From positions 1-64,000 of the forward strand of contig NZ_BJWG01000001.1 in the NCBI RefSeq assembly GCF_007990245.1: DNA of 64,000 nucleotides, in the 5' to 3' direction. Each line of letters starts with the position of its first letter. Position 1 is the stretch's first letter. Below the pieces are notes generated by a model, which saw only the letters and a list, made by a program, of their open reading frames with translations, made no database searches and was not told where the DNA came from. The translations under genes and the position numbers were made by a program. The DNA comes from Cellulomonas composti (GTDB taxonomy: Bacteria > Actinomycetota > Actinomycetes > Actinomycetales > Cellulomonadaceae). Of the stretch, positions 48,194-57,144 are shown piece by piece.

Positions 48194-48250
48194 CCGCGTT
48201 CGCTGCGGCAACGCCGATCGCCGCGTTCGGTGCGGCAACGCCGATCGCCG
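48193..48250. repeat. Direct duplication of about 27 bp
   Basis: gccgcgttcgctgcggcaac and then gccgcgttcggtgcggcaac, each followed by gccgatc, are adjacent and differ at one base. The loop of the preceding hairpin carries the same tgcggcaacgccg core, so the core occurs three times in 90 bases. Confidence 0.7.
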
Positions 48251-48268
48251 AGCGCGAAACCGCTTGCG

Positions 48269-48286
48269 AGTGAGTGCTCACTCACT
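48269..48286. promoter_or_regulatory. Palindromic operator for the TetR-type regulator
   Basis: AGTGAGTG-CT-CACTCACT, perfect 8-bp arms, ends one base before the TACGCT -10 of the regulator gene. Binding there would block RNA polymerase, so autoregulation and control of the downstream exporter are expected. Confidence 0.75.
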
Positions 48287-48292
48287 TACGCT
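48287..48292 (+). promoter_or_regulatory. -10 element for the leaderless tetR-exporter operon
   Basis: TACGCT, 6 bases before GTG 48299, directly adjoining the operator. Confidence 0.6.
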
Positions 48293-48298
48293 CCCCGC

Positions 48299-48940
48299 GT
48301 GATGGTACGAACCGGCCGTGCCGCACCGCTGCCTCCCGCGGAGCGGCGCGCCGCGATCTTGCGGGCGGTGCGTCCCGTGGTCCTCGAGCGCGGGCTGGCC
48401 GTGACCACCAAGGAGCTCGCCCGGGCCGCCGGGGTGGCGGAAGGCACGCTGTTCCGGGTGTTCGACGACAAGTCGGCGCTGGTGCGCGCCGCGGCGGCCG
48501 AGGCGGTCGACCCCGCTGGCGACCTCGCGGCGATCGCCGCGATCGACCGGTCGCTGCCTCTCGAGCAGCGCTTGGCTCTGGTGGTCGCGCTCGGCCTGGC
48601 CAGAGCCGCCGAGGGCATGCGCTGGATGATGATCCTGCACGAGGTCGCACGCCTGGACCCGCCCCAGCCGGGCACCGACCACCGCGCGCACATGCGGGAC
48701 GTGCACGCCCGCTCGGAGCTCGGTCGCGCCCAGGTGCGTGCCGCGCTGCTCGAGCTCCTCGAGCCCGACCAGGACCGCCTCACGTGGTCGCCCGACGAGA
48801 CGGCGGAGCTCCTCGACGTCATGCTCATGGGTGTGACGGTGCGGACGATCGACGCCCGGCGGCGCGGTGTCGAGCCGAGCACGCCGTCGGCCGACGTTCT
48901 CGTGACGGCCTTCCTCGACGGCGTGCTGGTGCGCCGATGA
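48299..48940 (+). CDS. TetR-family regulator of an ABC exporter
   Basis: 213 residues. HTH at about 30-60 (VTTKELARAAGVAEGTLFRVFDD); the C-terminal half is a helical ligand domain without recognised motif. GTG 48299 is preferred to the ATG one codon later because of the -10 spacing. The two exporter genes start 37 bases downstream, and a perfect palindrome lies over the promoter, so it most likely represses the three-gene operon until an exporter substrate binds. Confidence 0.9.
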   Translation: MMVRTGRAAPLPPAERRAAILRAVRPVVLERGLAVTTKELARAAGVAEGTLFRVFDDKSALVRAAAAEAVDPAGDLAAIAAIDRSLPLEQRLALVVALGLARAAEGMRWMMILHEVARLDPPQPGTDHRAHMRDVHARSELGRAQVRAALLELLEPDQDRLTWSPDETAELLDVMLMGVTVRTIDARRRGVEPSTPSADVLVTAFLDGVLVRR

Positions 48941-48977
48941 CCCCGATCCGAACCGTGTCGTCCTCCCGGAGCGTGTG

Positions 48978-50720
48978 ATGCTCGTCCGACTCCTGCGTGA
49001 GCACCTGCGGCCCTACCGGTTCGCGGTCGTCGCCGTCGTGGTGCTCCAGCTCGTCCAGACCCTCGCGACGCTGTACCTGCCGAGCCTGAACGCCCGGATC
49101 ATCGACGACGGCGTGACCCAGGGCGACGTCGACGAGATCCTGCGGCTCGGGGGCGTCATGCTCGCGGTCAGCCTCCTGCAGGTGGTCTGCGCGATCGTCG
49201 CGGTCTACTACGGCGCGGGTGCCGCGATGGGCTTCGGCCGCGACGTGCGCAGCCGACTGTTCGCCACGGTGCAGAGGTTCTCGGCGCGCGAGATGGGGCA
49301 GTTCGGCGCGCCGACGCTCATCACGCGCACGACGAACGACGTGCAGCAGGTCCAGATGGTGGTCCTGATGACGTTCACGTTCGTGATCATGGCCCCGATC
49401 ATGCTGATCGGCGGCGTCGTGATGGCGCTGCGCGAGGACGTCGTGCTGTCCGGGATCCTCGTGGTCGCCGTGCCCGTGCTGGGCATCCTGATCGGGTTCG
49501 TCGTGTCGCGGATGATCCCGTACTTCCGCGTCATGCAGAAGCGCATCGACGCCATCAACCGCGTGATGCGCGAGCAGATCACGGGTATCCGGGTGGTCCG
49601 CGCGTTCGTGCGCGAGCGGCGCGAGACCGAACGTTTCGACGAGGCGAACGACGCGCTGTACGACACGTCGCTGCGCACCGGCCAGCTCATGGCGCTCATG
49701 TTCCCGGCGGTCATGCTCGTGATGAACCTGACGAGCACCGCGGTGATCTGGTTCGGCGGGCACCGCGTCGCCGACGGGGCCATGCTCATCGGCCAGCTCA
49801 CCGCGTTCCTGTCCTACATCGCCTACATCCTCATGGCCGTGATGATGAGCACGATGATGTTCGTGCTGTTCCCGCGGGCGATCGTCTCGGCGGGCCGGAT
49901 CGGCGAGGTGCTCGACACCGAGCCGAGCGTGGTCCCGCCGGTGGCCCCGATCCCGCTGCCCGAGGACCCGGTCGCCCGCGGCCGGCTCGAGCTGCGTGAC
50001 GTCGAGTTCGGGTACCCCGGTGCGGAGAAGGCCGTGCTGCAGCACGTGGACCTCGTCGCCGAGCCGGGCCAGACCACCGCGATCATCGGCTCCACCGGCT
50101 CGGGAAAGACGACGCTGCTGCACCTGATCCCGCGCCTGTACGACGCGACCGACGGCCAGGTGCTGATCGGCGGCGTCGACGTGCGGGACGTCGAGCCCGC
50201 GCAGCTGTGGGCGCAGATCGGTTTCGTCCCGCAGAAGCCCTACCTGTTCTCGGGCACCGTGCGCTCGAACCTGCTGTACGGCGACGTGGACGCCGACGAC
50301 GACGCGCTGTGGCACGCGCTCGAGGTCGCGCAGGCGCGCGCGTTCGTCGAGCGGATGGACGGCGGGCTGGACGCGGCGATCGCGCAGGGCGGCACGAACG
50401 TCTCGGGTGGGCAGCGGCAACGACTCGCGATCGCCCGCGCCCTGGTCAGACGACCGCGGCTGTACCTGTTCGACGACTCGTTCTCGGCGCTCGACTACAC
50501 GACGGACGCCGCGCTGCGGGCGGCGCTGGTGCCCGAGACCCGGGACGCCGCGGTGCTCGTCGTGGCCCAGCGGGTCGCCACGATCCGCCAGGCGGACGTC
50601 ATCGTCGTGCTCGAGGACGGCGAGGTGGTGGGCCGCGGCACGCACGCCGAGCTGCTCGCGACCAACGAGACCTACCAGGAGATCGTGTACTCGCAGCTGA
50701 GCGCGCAGGAGGCGGCATGA
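48978..50720 (+). CDS. ABC exporter subunit with degenerate catalytic site
   Basis: 580 residues: six membrane helices (about 15-310) and a nucleotide-binding domain. Walker A GSTGSGKTT and signature VSGGQRQRLAIA are intact, but Walker B reads LYLFDDSFSALD, with Asp where the catalytic Glu should be. That is the pattern of the non-hydrolysing site in heterodimeric exporters (TM287/288, BmrCD type). ATG 48978 has ggag 6 bases upstream. Its stop overlaps the start of the second subunit. Confidence 0.92.
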   Translation: MLVRLLREHLRPYRFAVVAVVVLQLVQTLATLYLPSLNARIIDDGVTQGDVDEILRLGGVMLAVSLLQVVCAIVAVYYGAGAAMGFGRDVRSRLFATVQRFSAREMGQFGAPTLITRTTNDVQQVQMVVLMTFTFVIMAPIMLIGGVVMALREDVVLSGILVVAVPVLGILIGFVVSRMIPYFRVMQKRIDAINRVMREQITGIRVVRAFVRERRETERFDEANDALYDTSLRTGQLMALMFPAVMLVMNLTSTAVIWFGGHRVADGAMLIGQLTAFLSYIAYILMAVMMSTMMFVLFPRAIVSAGRIGEVLDTEPSVVPPVAPIPLPEDPVARGRLELRDVEFGYPGAEKAVLQHVDLVAEPGQTTAIIGSTGSGKTTLLHLIPRLYDATDGQVLIGGVDVRDVEPAQLWAQIGFVPQKPYLFSGTVRSNLLYGDVDADDDALWHALEVAQARAFVERMDGGLDAAIAQGGTNVSGGQRQRLAIARALVRRPRLYLFDDSFSALDYTTDAALRAALVPETRDAAVLVVAQRVATIRQADVIVVLEDGEVVGRGTHAELLATNETYQEIVYSQLSAQEAA

Positions 50721-52696
50721 GCCAGGACCGGCCGGCGACCGCACCGGCGCGACTGCCCGGGCCGCCTCGCCGCGGGCCCGGTGGACCGATGGGCATGATG
50801 GGGATGCCGGGGGAGAAGTCCTCCAACTTCCGCAGCTCGGGCGCGCGCTTCCTGCGCGAGCTGCGCCCCGAGCGCCCGCGGATCGTCGCGATCACCGTGC
50901 TCGCGGTCGCGTCGGTGACGCTCGCGGTGATCGGACCCAAGCTGCTCGGGAGCGCGACGAACGTGCTGTTCAACGGCCTCGTCGGCGCGACGCTCCCCGC
51001 GGGGCTCACCAAGGACGAGGCGGTCGCCGGCCTGCGGGCGCAGGGCAACGACCAGTTCGCGGACATGGTCAGCGGCATGGACGTCGTTCCCGGGGTCGGC
51101 GTCGACTTCGACCGGCTCGGGCGGATCCTGCTCGTCGTCGTCGTGATCTACCTGGGCTCGTTCCTGTTCGGCTGGGTCCAGGGGCGGATGACCGCGGGGG
51201 TGGTACAGCGTTCGGTGCTGCGACTGCGCGCGGACGTCGAGGCCAAGCTGCACCGCGTGCCGCTCAGCTACTTCGACCGCCAGCCGCGCGGCGAGCTGCT
51301 CAGCCGCGTCACGAACGACATCGACAACGTCGCCCAGACGCTGCAGCAGACGCTCAGCCAGGTCATCACGTCGGTCCTGACGGTGATCGGCGTGCTGGCC
51401 ATGATGTTCTGGATCTCGCCCCTGCTCGCCGGGGTCGCGCTGCTCACCGTGCCGCTGTCCATGCTGGTCGCGGCGCTGATCGCGAGGCAGTCCAAGCCGC
51501 GGTTCATCGACCAGTGGCGGCACACCGGCGAGCTCAACGCGCACATCGAGGAGATGTTCACCGGGCACACGCTCGTGACGGTCTTCGGTCGTCAGGAGGA
51601 GTCGGCGAAGACGTTCGCCGAGCGCAACGAGGCGCTGTACGACGCGAGCAACCGCGCGCAGTTCATCTCGGGCACGATCCAGCCGGCGCTCGGCTTCCTG
51701 GCGAACCTCAACTACGTGATCGTCGCCGTGGTCGGCGGGCTGCGGGTCGCCTCGGGCGCGATGACGCTCGGCGACGTGCAGGCCTTCATCCAGTACAGCC
51801 GGCAGTTCACGCAGCCGATCACGCAGCTCGCGAGCATGGCGAACCTGCTGCAGTCGGGCGTCGCGTCGGTCGAGCGCGTCTTCGAGCTGCTCGACGCGCC
51901 GGACCAGACCCCGGACCCGGACGAGCCCGCGCGGCTGCCCGACCGGCCGGCCGGCCGGGTCGCGTTCGAGCACGTCGCGTTCTCGTACACCCCGGACGCG
52001 CCGCTGATCACCGACCTGTCGATCGTCGCCGAACCGGGTCAGACGATCGCGATCGTCGGACCCACGGGCGCGGGCAAGACGACGCTGGTGAACCTGCTCA
52101 TGCGGTTCTACGACGTGGACGAGGGCCGTATCACGCTCGACGGTGTCGACACGCGCGAGCTCACGCGCGACGAGCTGCGCGGTGAGCTCGGCATGGTGCT
52201 GCAGGACACGTGGCTGTTCGGCGGCTCGATCGAGGAGAACATCGCCTACGGCGTGGACGGCGCGACGCACGAGCAGGTCGTCGCGGCGGCCGAGGCGACG
52301 CACGTCGACCACTTCGTGCGCACGCTGACGGACGGCTACGCGACGGTCATCGACGACGAGGGTGCGGGCGTCTCCGCGGGCGAGAAGCAGCTGCTGACCA
52401 TCGCGCGCGCGTTCCTGGCCGACCCGACCATCCTCATCCTCGACGAGGCCACGTCGTCGGTCGACACCCGCACCGAGGTGCTGGTGCAGAAGGCGATGAA
52501 CGCGCTGCGGGCGGGGCGGACGTCGTTCGTCATCGCGCACCGCCTGTCCACGATCCGCGACGCGAGCTCGATCCTCGTGATGGAGCACGGGTCGATCGTC
52601 GAGCAGGGCACGCACGACCAGCTGCTCGCCACGGGCGGCGCGTACGCGCGGCTGTACGAGAGCCAGTTCGCCGCCGCGGTCACCGAGGAGGCCTGA
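50717..52696 (+). CDS. ABC exporter subunit with canonical catalytic site
   Basis: 659 residues. A Met/Gly/Pro-rich N-terminus (about 20-40, GPMGMMGMPGEKS) precedes the membrane domain with a large periplasmic-side insertion about 95-125, and the ATPase domain has Walker A GPTGAGKTT, signature VSAGEKQLLTIA and Walker B ILILDEATSSVD with the catalytic Glu. It complements the degenerate site of the partner. Likely a multidrug or lipid exporter under TetR control; substrate unknown. Confidence 0.92.
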   Translation: MSQDRPATAPARLPGPPRRGPGGPMGMMGMPGEKSSNFRSSGARFLRELRPERPRIVAITVLAVASVTLAVIGPKLLGSATNVLFNGLVGATLPAGLTKDEAVAGLRAQGNDQFADMVSGMDVVPGVGVDFDRLGRILLVVVVIYLGSFLFGWVQGRMTAGVVQRSVLRLRADVEAKLHRVPLSYFDRQPRGELLSRVTNDIDNVAQTLQQTLSQVITSVLTVIGVLAMMFWISPLLAGVALLTVPLSMLVAALIARQSKPRFIDQWRHTGELNAHIEEMFTGHTLVTVFGRQEESAKTFAERNEALYDASNRAQFISGTIQPALGFLANLNYVIVAVVGGLRVASGAMTLGDVQAFIQYSRQFTQPITQLASMANLLQSGVASVERVFELLDAPDQTPDPDEPARLPDRPAGRVAFEHVAFSYTPDAPLITDLSIVAEPGQTIAIVGPTGAGKTTLVNLLMRFYDVDEGRITLDGVDTRELTRDELRGELGMVLQDTWLFGGSIEENIAYGVDGATHEQVVAAAEATHVDHFVRTLTDGYATVIDDEGAGVSAGEKQLLTIARAFLADPTILILDEATSSVDTRTEVLVQKAMNALRAGRTSFVIAHRLSTIRDASSILVMEHGSIVEQGTHDQLLATGGAYARLYESQFAAAVTEEA

Positions 52697-52805
52697 CACC
52701 CTCGTCGGACCGGACGAACCGGGTGATAGCGGGCGAGGCCCGTCGTCGGTAGGTTGCCGGGTGAGGGACGCCGTGCCGGGCGGCGCCCGGGGCGGGGAGC
52801 CTGCG

Positions 52806-55763
52806 ATGCGCGTGCTCTGGTGGCGGCGTGAGGCGCACGACGAGCGACCCGCGGACGTCGACGTCCTCGAGCTGCGGGTGCACGGCGTCGCGAACACCCC
52901 GCCCGCCGCGATGCTCGGGCTCGCGCCCACCGAGATCGAGCAGGTCGAGGGCGACGAGCTCGGCAGCTTCTGGTGCGCGACGCCCGCGGCGCGGGCGGTG
53001 CCCCGGCCCGCCGACGATCCGCGCGCCGTGCCGCCCGGCGTGCGGCGTGAGGCCTACTCGTGGGGCGCGATGGCCCGGCTCTCGACGATTCCCGGGCTGG
53101 GCAAGGTCACGGGCACGATCGCGGGCCTGACGCGTGCGCTGTGGGTGCTGATCATCCCGTTCGGGTTCGTCAACGTCGCGTACTGGACGCGTGACGCCGA
53201 CGAGCCGGCGGGGCGGCGCTCGTCGGCCGGCGGCGGGCTCGTGCGGCTGTTCGGGCTTCTGCTCACGCTCCTGTGGGTCGCCACGGTCACGACGATGACG
53301 CTGGGCGTGGTCGGCGCGCAGTGCTTCGGCGAGAAGCAGCAGCTCGACGTCGCCGGGCAGCCCGCGCCGGTCGAGTACGTGATGACGTGCACCGCGCTGC
53401 CCGGCTGGATGGGCTCGTGGGCGCGATGGACCCCCGGCACCCGCACGGTCGCGCTCTCGCTCGTCGCGATCCTGGCCGTGCTGCTGCTCGCGGCCGTGGG
53501 CTCGACGGGGCAGGTCCGCTACGAGCGGCGCATGTCGTGGACCAAGGCCAACGGCATGGCCGACGCGCCGCACCTGCGGTCGGGAGACGTGTGGCCGATG
53601 CTCGCGCGGCGCAGCTTCTGGACGCACGCCCGCAGTTCGCAGGCGCAGTGGTGCCAGCACCTCGCGGCCGCGTTCGCGCTGCTCGCGGGCATGCTGGCGT
53701 GGCACCACCTGTACCGCGACGTGCCCGGGTGCCGGCAGTCACGCGGGTTCGGCGAGGCCGGGTGCCTGGACCCGGACCTGTGGGCGACCGAAGCGTCGCG
53801 ACCGTGGATGGCGATGGTGGTCCTCGCGCTCGTCGTCGGGATCGGCGCGGCGTGGCGCACCGGCAGCATGCGCCTGGACCCGACGACGCAGCCCACGGCG
53901 GACGACCCCGGCGGTGCACCCGACGCGGCGGCCGGCACGGGCTCCGGCGCCTCGACGCGCCTCGACGTCGTGCTCGTCGTCGCGGGAGCAGCCGTGCTGA
54001 CCTGGACGCTGTGGCGCGTCGGGCGGCTCGACGACCAGACGCCGTGGGTAGTCGACGGCGGCCCGCCGTTCGTCGGGCTCGCCGCGGTCCCGACGACGAT
54101 CGTCGCGGCGATGGTGCTGCTCGCGATCGCCTCCGCGGGGCTGCGGGCTCACGTCGGTGCGCGCGTCTGGGTCCCGCTCGTCGTCGGCTCGCTGCTCGCC
54201 GGGCTCGTCGCGACGCTCTGGCAGGACGGTGCGGCCCACGCCTGGGGCGAGGTGCTCGCGGCCGTGCTCGCGGGAGCCCTGTTCCTCGTCGTGCTCGTGC
54301 GCGGGCTGCGCAACCCGGGGCGACGTGCGCAGGGCTGGGGTGGGCGCGGGCCCTTCGTGATGCTCTCGATCGCCGCGGGGGTCGCGATGGTGCTCAGCGC
54401 GGCGGCGGTGCTCGGGCTCGTCGCATGGCTGCAGGCTCCTGCGGCGGCGGAGAACGCGACCGTCCCGAGCGCCGTCTCGACCGCCCTGGAGGCGGCGACC
54501 TCCCAGGACACCCTGCGCGATCCGGTGGTGGTGCGCCTCGGCACACCCCAGACGCTCGTGACGCCCGAGGGCTACCAGGACTTCGCGATCGTCAGCGTCG
54601 CGGTGCTGCTGGTGCTCGCGGTCCTGCTGGCCGTGCTGGGGCTGCGCTCGGCGGTGCTGCGCCGCGACGACGTGCCGGACGTGCCGGTCGTGCCGCCGGT
54701 GCGGCGGCGGGACCGGGTGGTCGACCCGGACGCCACCCCGCCGAGCCGGGAGGCGGTCGCGGTGCAGGCGGGCCGGCACCGGGCGACGCTCGCGCACCGG
54801 GCCGAGCGCCTGGTCGGGGCACTCGCGCTGTTCGCGTTCGCCGCGCTCGTCGCGACCCTGCGCGTCGGCGCGCCCGCACCTGACGCGCCGGTCTGGGTCC
54901 ACGACGTCTGGCAGGTGTGCGTCGACTGGTCGACGAAGGCCGTGGTCGCAGGCACCGGGCTGATCGTCGCGAGCGTCGTGCTCGCCGGCTCCAAGAAGTC
55001 GCTCGCGCGGCCGTGGGGGCTGCTGTGGGACCTCATGTGCTTCCTGCCGCGCGCCGCGCACCCGTTCGCGCCGCCGTGCTACGCCGAACGCGTCGTGCCC
55101 GAGCTGCGCTCGCGGATCGACTCGTGGCTCGGTGACGACGGCAACCCGATGGCCGAGCGCGAGCGGGAGCGCCGGCGTGTGGTGATCTCGGCGCACTCGC
55201 TCGGTGGCGTGGTCGCGGTGGCCGCCCTGTTCGGCCGTTGGGACGGCGTGTCGGGGCCGTTCGACAAGCGCGTGGGTCTGCTGACCTACGGCACGCAGCT
55301 GCGGGCGTACTTCGGGCGGTTCTTCCCCGAGCTGCTGGGCCCGGTGGCGCTGGGCACGGCACCCGTGGCGGGCGCGCGCGTGTGGCTCGCGGACCCGTGG
55401 GCCAGCCTCACGCCGGCCCTCGCGCCGCCCGACCCCGAGCGCCCCGTGCCGTCGCCGACGCTCGCCGAGACCCTGGACGCCGCCCCGTCCGGCCGGGGCG
55501 CCGAGCCTGGCGCCGCGGCGCGGCGCTCGCGGTGGCGCAGCCTGTGGCGGCGCACCGACTTCATCGGGTTCCCCGTGGACGGCTACGCCGGCTCGCGGAT
55601 CGACAGCGCCGCCGCGGAGGTCGACGAGCGCGCGTACCTGCTGACCGTCGCGGCGCACAGCGGTTACCCCGCGACCCCGCAGTACCGCGAGGAGCTCGAC
55701 CGGCTCGTGACGACCCTGCGACTGGTGGCTCCGGAGGAGGTCCCGAGGGCACCGACCGGCTGA
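52806..55763 (+). CDS. Large multi-pass membrane protein with lipase-like nucleophile elbow
   Basis: 985 residues from ATG 52806 (ggggag 8 bases upstream). A start at GTG 52761, 5 bases after TAGGTT, would add 15 residues and cannot be excluded. An N-terminal cytoplasmic part with VLELRVHGVANTPP, repeated on the theme of alpha/beta-hydrolase strands, is followed by about ten membrane helices (about 115-740) and a C-terminal domain with VVISAHSLGGVVA, where Ser798 sits in the G/A-x-S-x-G elbow. It may be a membrane-bound esterase or lipase; no close characterised relative is known to me. Confidence 0.75.
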   Translation: MRVLWWRREAHDERPADVDVLELRVHGVANTPPAAMLGLAPTEIEQVEGDELGSFWCATPAARAVPRPADDPRAVPPGVRREAYSWGAMARLSTIPGLGKVTGTIAGLTRALWVLIIPFGFVNVAYWTRDADEPAGRRSSAGGGLVRLFGLLLTLLWVATVTTMTLGVVGAQCFGEKQQLDVAGQPAPVEYVMTCTALPGWMGSWARWTPGTRTVALSLVAILAVLLLAAVGSTGQVRYERRMSWTKANGMADAPHLRSGDVWPMLARRSFWTHARSSQAQWCQHLAAAFALLAGMLAWHHLYRDVPGCRQSRGFGEAGCLDPDLWATEASRPWMAMVVLALVVGIGAAWRTGSMRLDPTTQPTADDPGGAPDAAAGTGSGASTRLDVVLVVAGAAVLTWTLWRVGRLDDQTPWVVDGGPPFVGLAAVPTTIVAAMVLLAIASAGLRAHVGARVWVPLVVGSLLAGLVATLWQDGAAHAWGEVLAAVLAGALFLVVLVRGLRNPGRRAQGWGGRGPFVMLSIAAGVAMVLSAAAVLGLVAWLQAPAAAENATVPSAVSTALEAATSQDTLRDPVVVRLGTPQTLVTPEGYQDFAIVSVAVLLVLAVLLAVLGLRSAVLRRDDVPDVPVVPPVRRRDRVVDPDATPPSREAVAVQAGRHRATLAHRAERLVGALALFAFAALVATLRVGAPAPDAPVWVHDVWQVCVDWSTKAVVAGTGLIVASVVLAGSKKSLARPWGLLWDLMCFLPRAAHPFAPPCYAERVVPELRSRIDSWLGDDGNPMAERERERRRVVISAHSLGGVVAVAALFGRWDGVSGPFDKRVGLLTYGTQLRAYFGRFFPELLGPVALGTAPVAGARVWLADPWASLTPALAPPDPERPVPSPTLAETLDAAPSGRGAEPGAAARRSRWRSLWRRTDFIGFPVDGYAGSRIDSAAAEVDERAYLLTVAAHSGYPATPQYREELDRLVTTLRLVAPEEVPRAPTG

Positions 55764-55767
55764 GCAC

Positions 55768-55773
55768 TAGGCT
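55768..55773 (+). promoter_or_regulatory. -10 element for the leaderless MFS-xylanase operon
   Basis: TAGGCT, 6 bases before GTG 55780. Confidence 0.55.
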
Positions 55774-55779
55774 CACGAG

Positions 55780-57144
55780 GTGCATCGGGACAGGCTCACC
55801 TTCGCCTTCTACGGCTGCTTCGTGGTGTGGGGCTGGTTCCTGTACAGCTTCGGCCCGAGCGTCCCGCTGCTGGCCGACGACTTCGGCATCACCTCGGCAC
55901 AGGCCGGGCTGCACGGCACGGCGATGGCCGGCGGCGCGGTGCTCGCGGCGTTCCTCACCCCGCGGGTCGTCGCGCGGTGGGGTCGACGGCCTGCGCTGCT
56001 CGCCGCGCTCGGTCTGATCGTGCTCGGCGTCGTCGGGCTCGTGCTCGCGCCCGCGCTGTGGGCCAGCCTGCCCGCGATGTTCGTCATCGCGCTCGGCGGG
56101 AACATCGCGATCAGCTGCGCGCAGCCGGGCCTCGCCTTCCACCACGGCGAGGCGGCCTCGGCCGCGGTGACCGAGGCGAACGGCGTGGGTTCGACGATCG
56201 GGCTCGTCGGACCGCTCGCGGTGGGCCTCACCGTCGCGATCGGGTGGGGCTGGCGGCCCGCGGTCGCGGTGACGATCGTCCTCGTCGCAGTCACCGCGTG
56301 GCTCACGGCCCGTCGGCCCGTCGGCGGGGCGATGACCCCGCCGACCGTCGGCCGCCGCGCCGTCGCAGCGGCCGACCGGACCGTCTCGGGAGCCGCGACC
56401 ACGACCGAGACCGCGGCCGCGACCGAGACCGCCGACGAGCCGCACGTCACCCTCGCCGGTCCGCACGGCGTCGATCCGGTCGTCGGCTCCGTGGAGGCGC
56501 TCGCGCTCGCGGTGGTGTCCGACGACGAGACGCCCGCCGAGCGCCGCGCCTGGCACGCCGGACTGCCGGCGTGGTGCTTCCTGGCGGCCGTCGTGGCGGC
56601 GATCGCGCTCGAGAACGCGACGACGTACTGGTCCACCGACCTCGTGCGGGAGCAGACCGGCGCCGGACCGGGCATCGCGACCGCGACGACGGCAGGCCTG
56701 GTGGCCGGCATGTCCGCGATCCGCTTCGTCGTCGGGCCGATGTCGCTCAGGGTGCCGCCGGCGTTGCTGCTGGCCGCGGGCTTCGTCGTGGCGGTCGCCG
56801 GCTGGGCGGTCCTGTGGACCTCGACGGAGACCGTGATCGCGCTCGTCGGGCTCTTCGTCGCGGGTCTGGGGTACGGCGTGCAGTACCCGCTCGCGATCTC
56901 GCTGCTGCTGTCGACCGCACCGCACGCGGGCGACGCGGCGCAGGCGCGTGCGACGCTCGCCGGCGGCCTGGCGATCGGCGTCGCGCCGTTCCTGCTCGGC
57001 GCGCTCGCGGACGCCGTGGGCATGCACGCGGCGTTCGTCGTCGTGCCCGTGATCGCGGTGCTGGGCCTGGCCGCAGCGGTGCTCGGAGGGCGGCTCGTCG
57101 GGCGGCCCACCGCGACCGCATCCGTCGTGGAGGTGACCCGATGA
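55780..57144 (+). CDS. MFS transporter
   Basis: 454 residues, 12 predicted helices with a long polar Thr/Glu/Ala linker (about 185-255) between the two halves. LTPRVVARWGRRPALLAALG is the usual A-loop 2-3 signature. The stop overlaps the start of a GH10 xylanase gene, so uptake of a xylan-derived sugar or efflux of its product is a reasonable inference. Start at GTG 55780 follows the -10 by 6 bases. Confidence 0.87.
   Translation: MHRDRLTFAFYGCFVVWGWFLYSFGPSVPLLADDFGITSAQAGLHGTAMAGGAVLAAFLTPRVVARWGRRPALLAALGLIVLGVVGLVLAPALWASLPAMFVIALGGNIAISCAQPGLAFHHGEAASAAVTEANGVGSTIGLVGPLAVGLTVAIGWGWRPAVAVTIVLVAVTAWLTARRPVGGAMTPPTVGRRAVAAADRTVSGAATTTETAAATETADEPHVTLAGPHGVDPVVGSVEALALAVVSDDETPAERRAWHAGLPAWCFLAAVVAAIALENATTYWSTDLVREQTGAGPGIATATTAGLVAGMSAIRFVVGPMSLRVPPALLLAAGFVVAVAGWAVLWTSTETVIALVGLFVAGLGYGVQYPLAISLLLSTAPHAGDAAQARATLAGGLAIGVAPFLLGALADAVGMHAAFVVVPVIAVLGLAAAVLGGRLVGRPTATASVVEVTR

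Noticed and set aside
52750..52755. Leaderless start at GTG 52761
   Set aside because: TAGGTT is only 5 bases before the GTG, shorter than all other cases, and ATG 52806 has a better ribosome site; kept as an alternative only.
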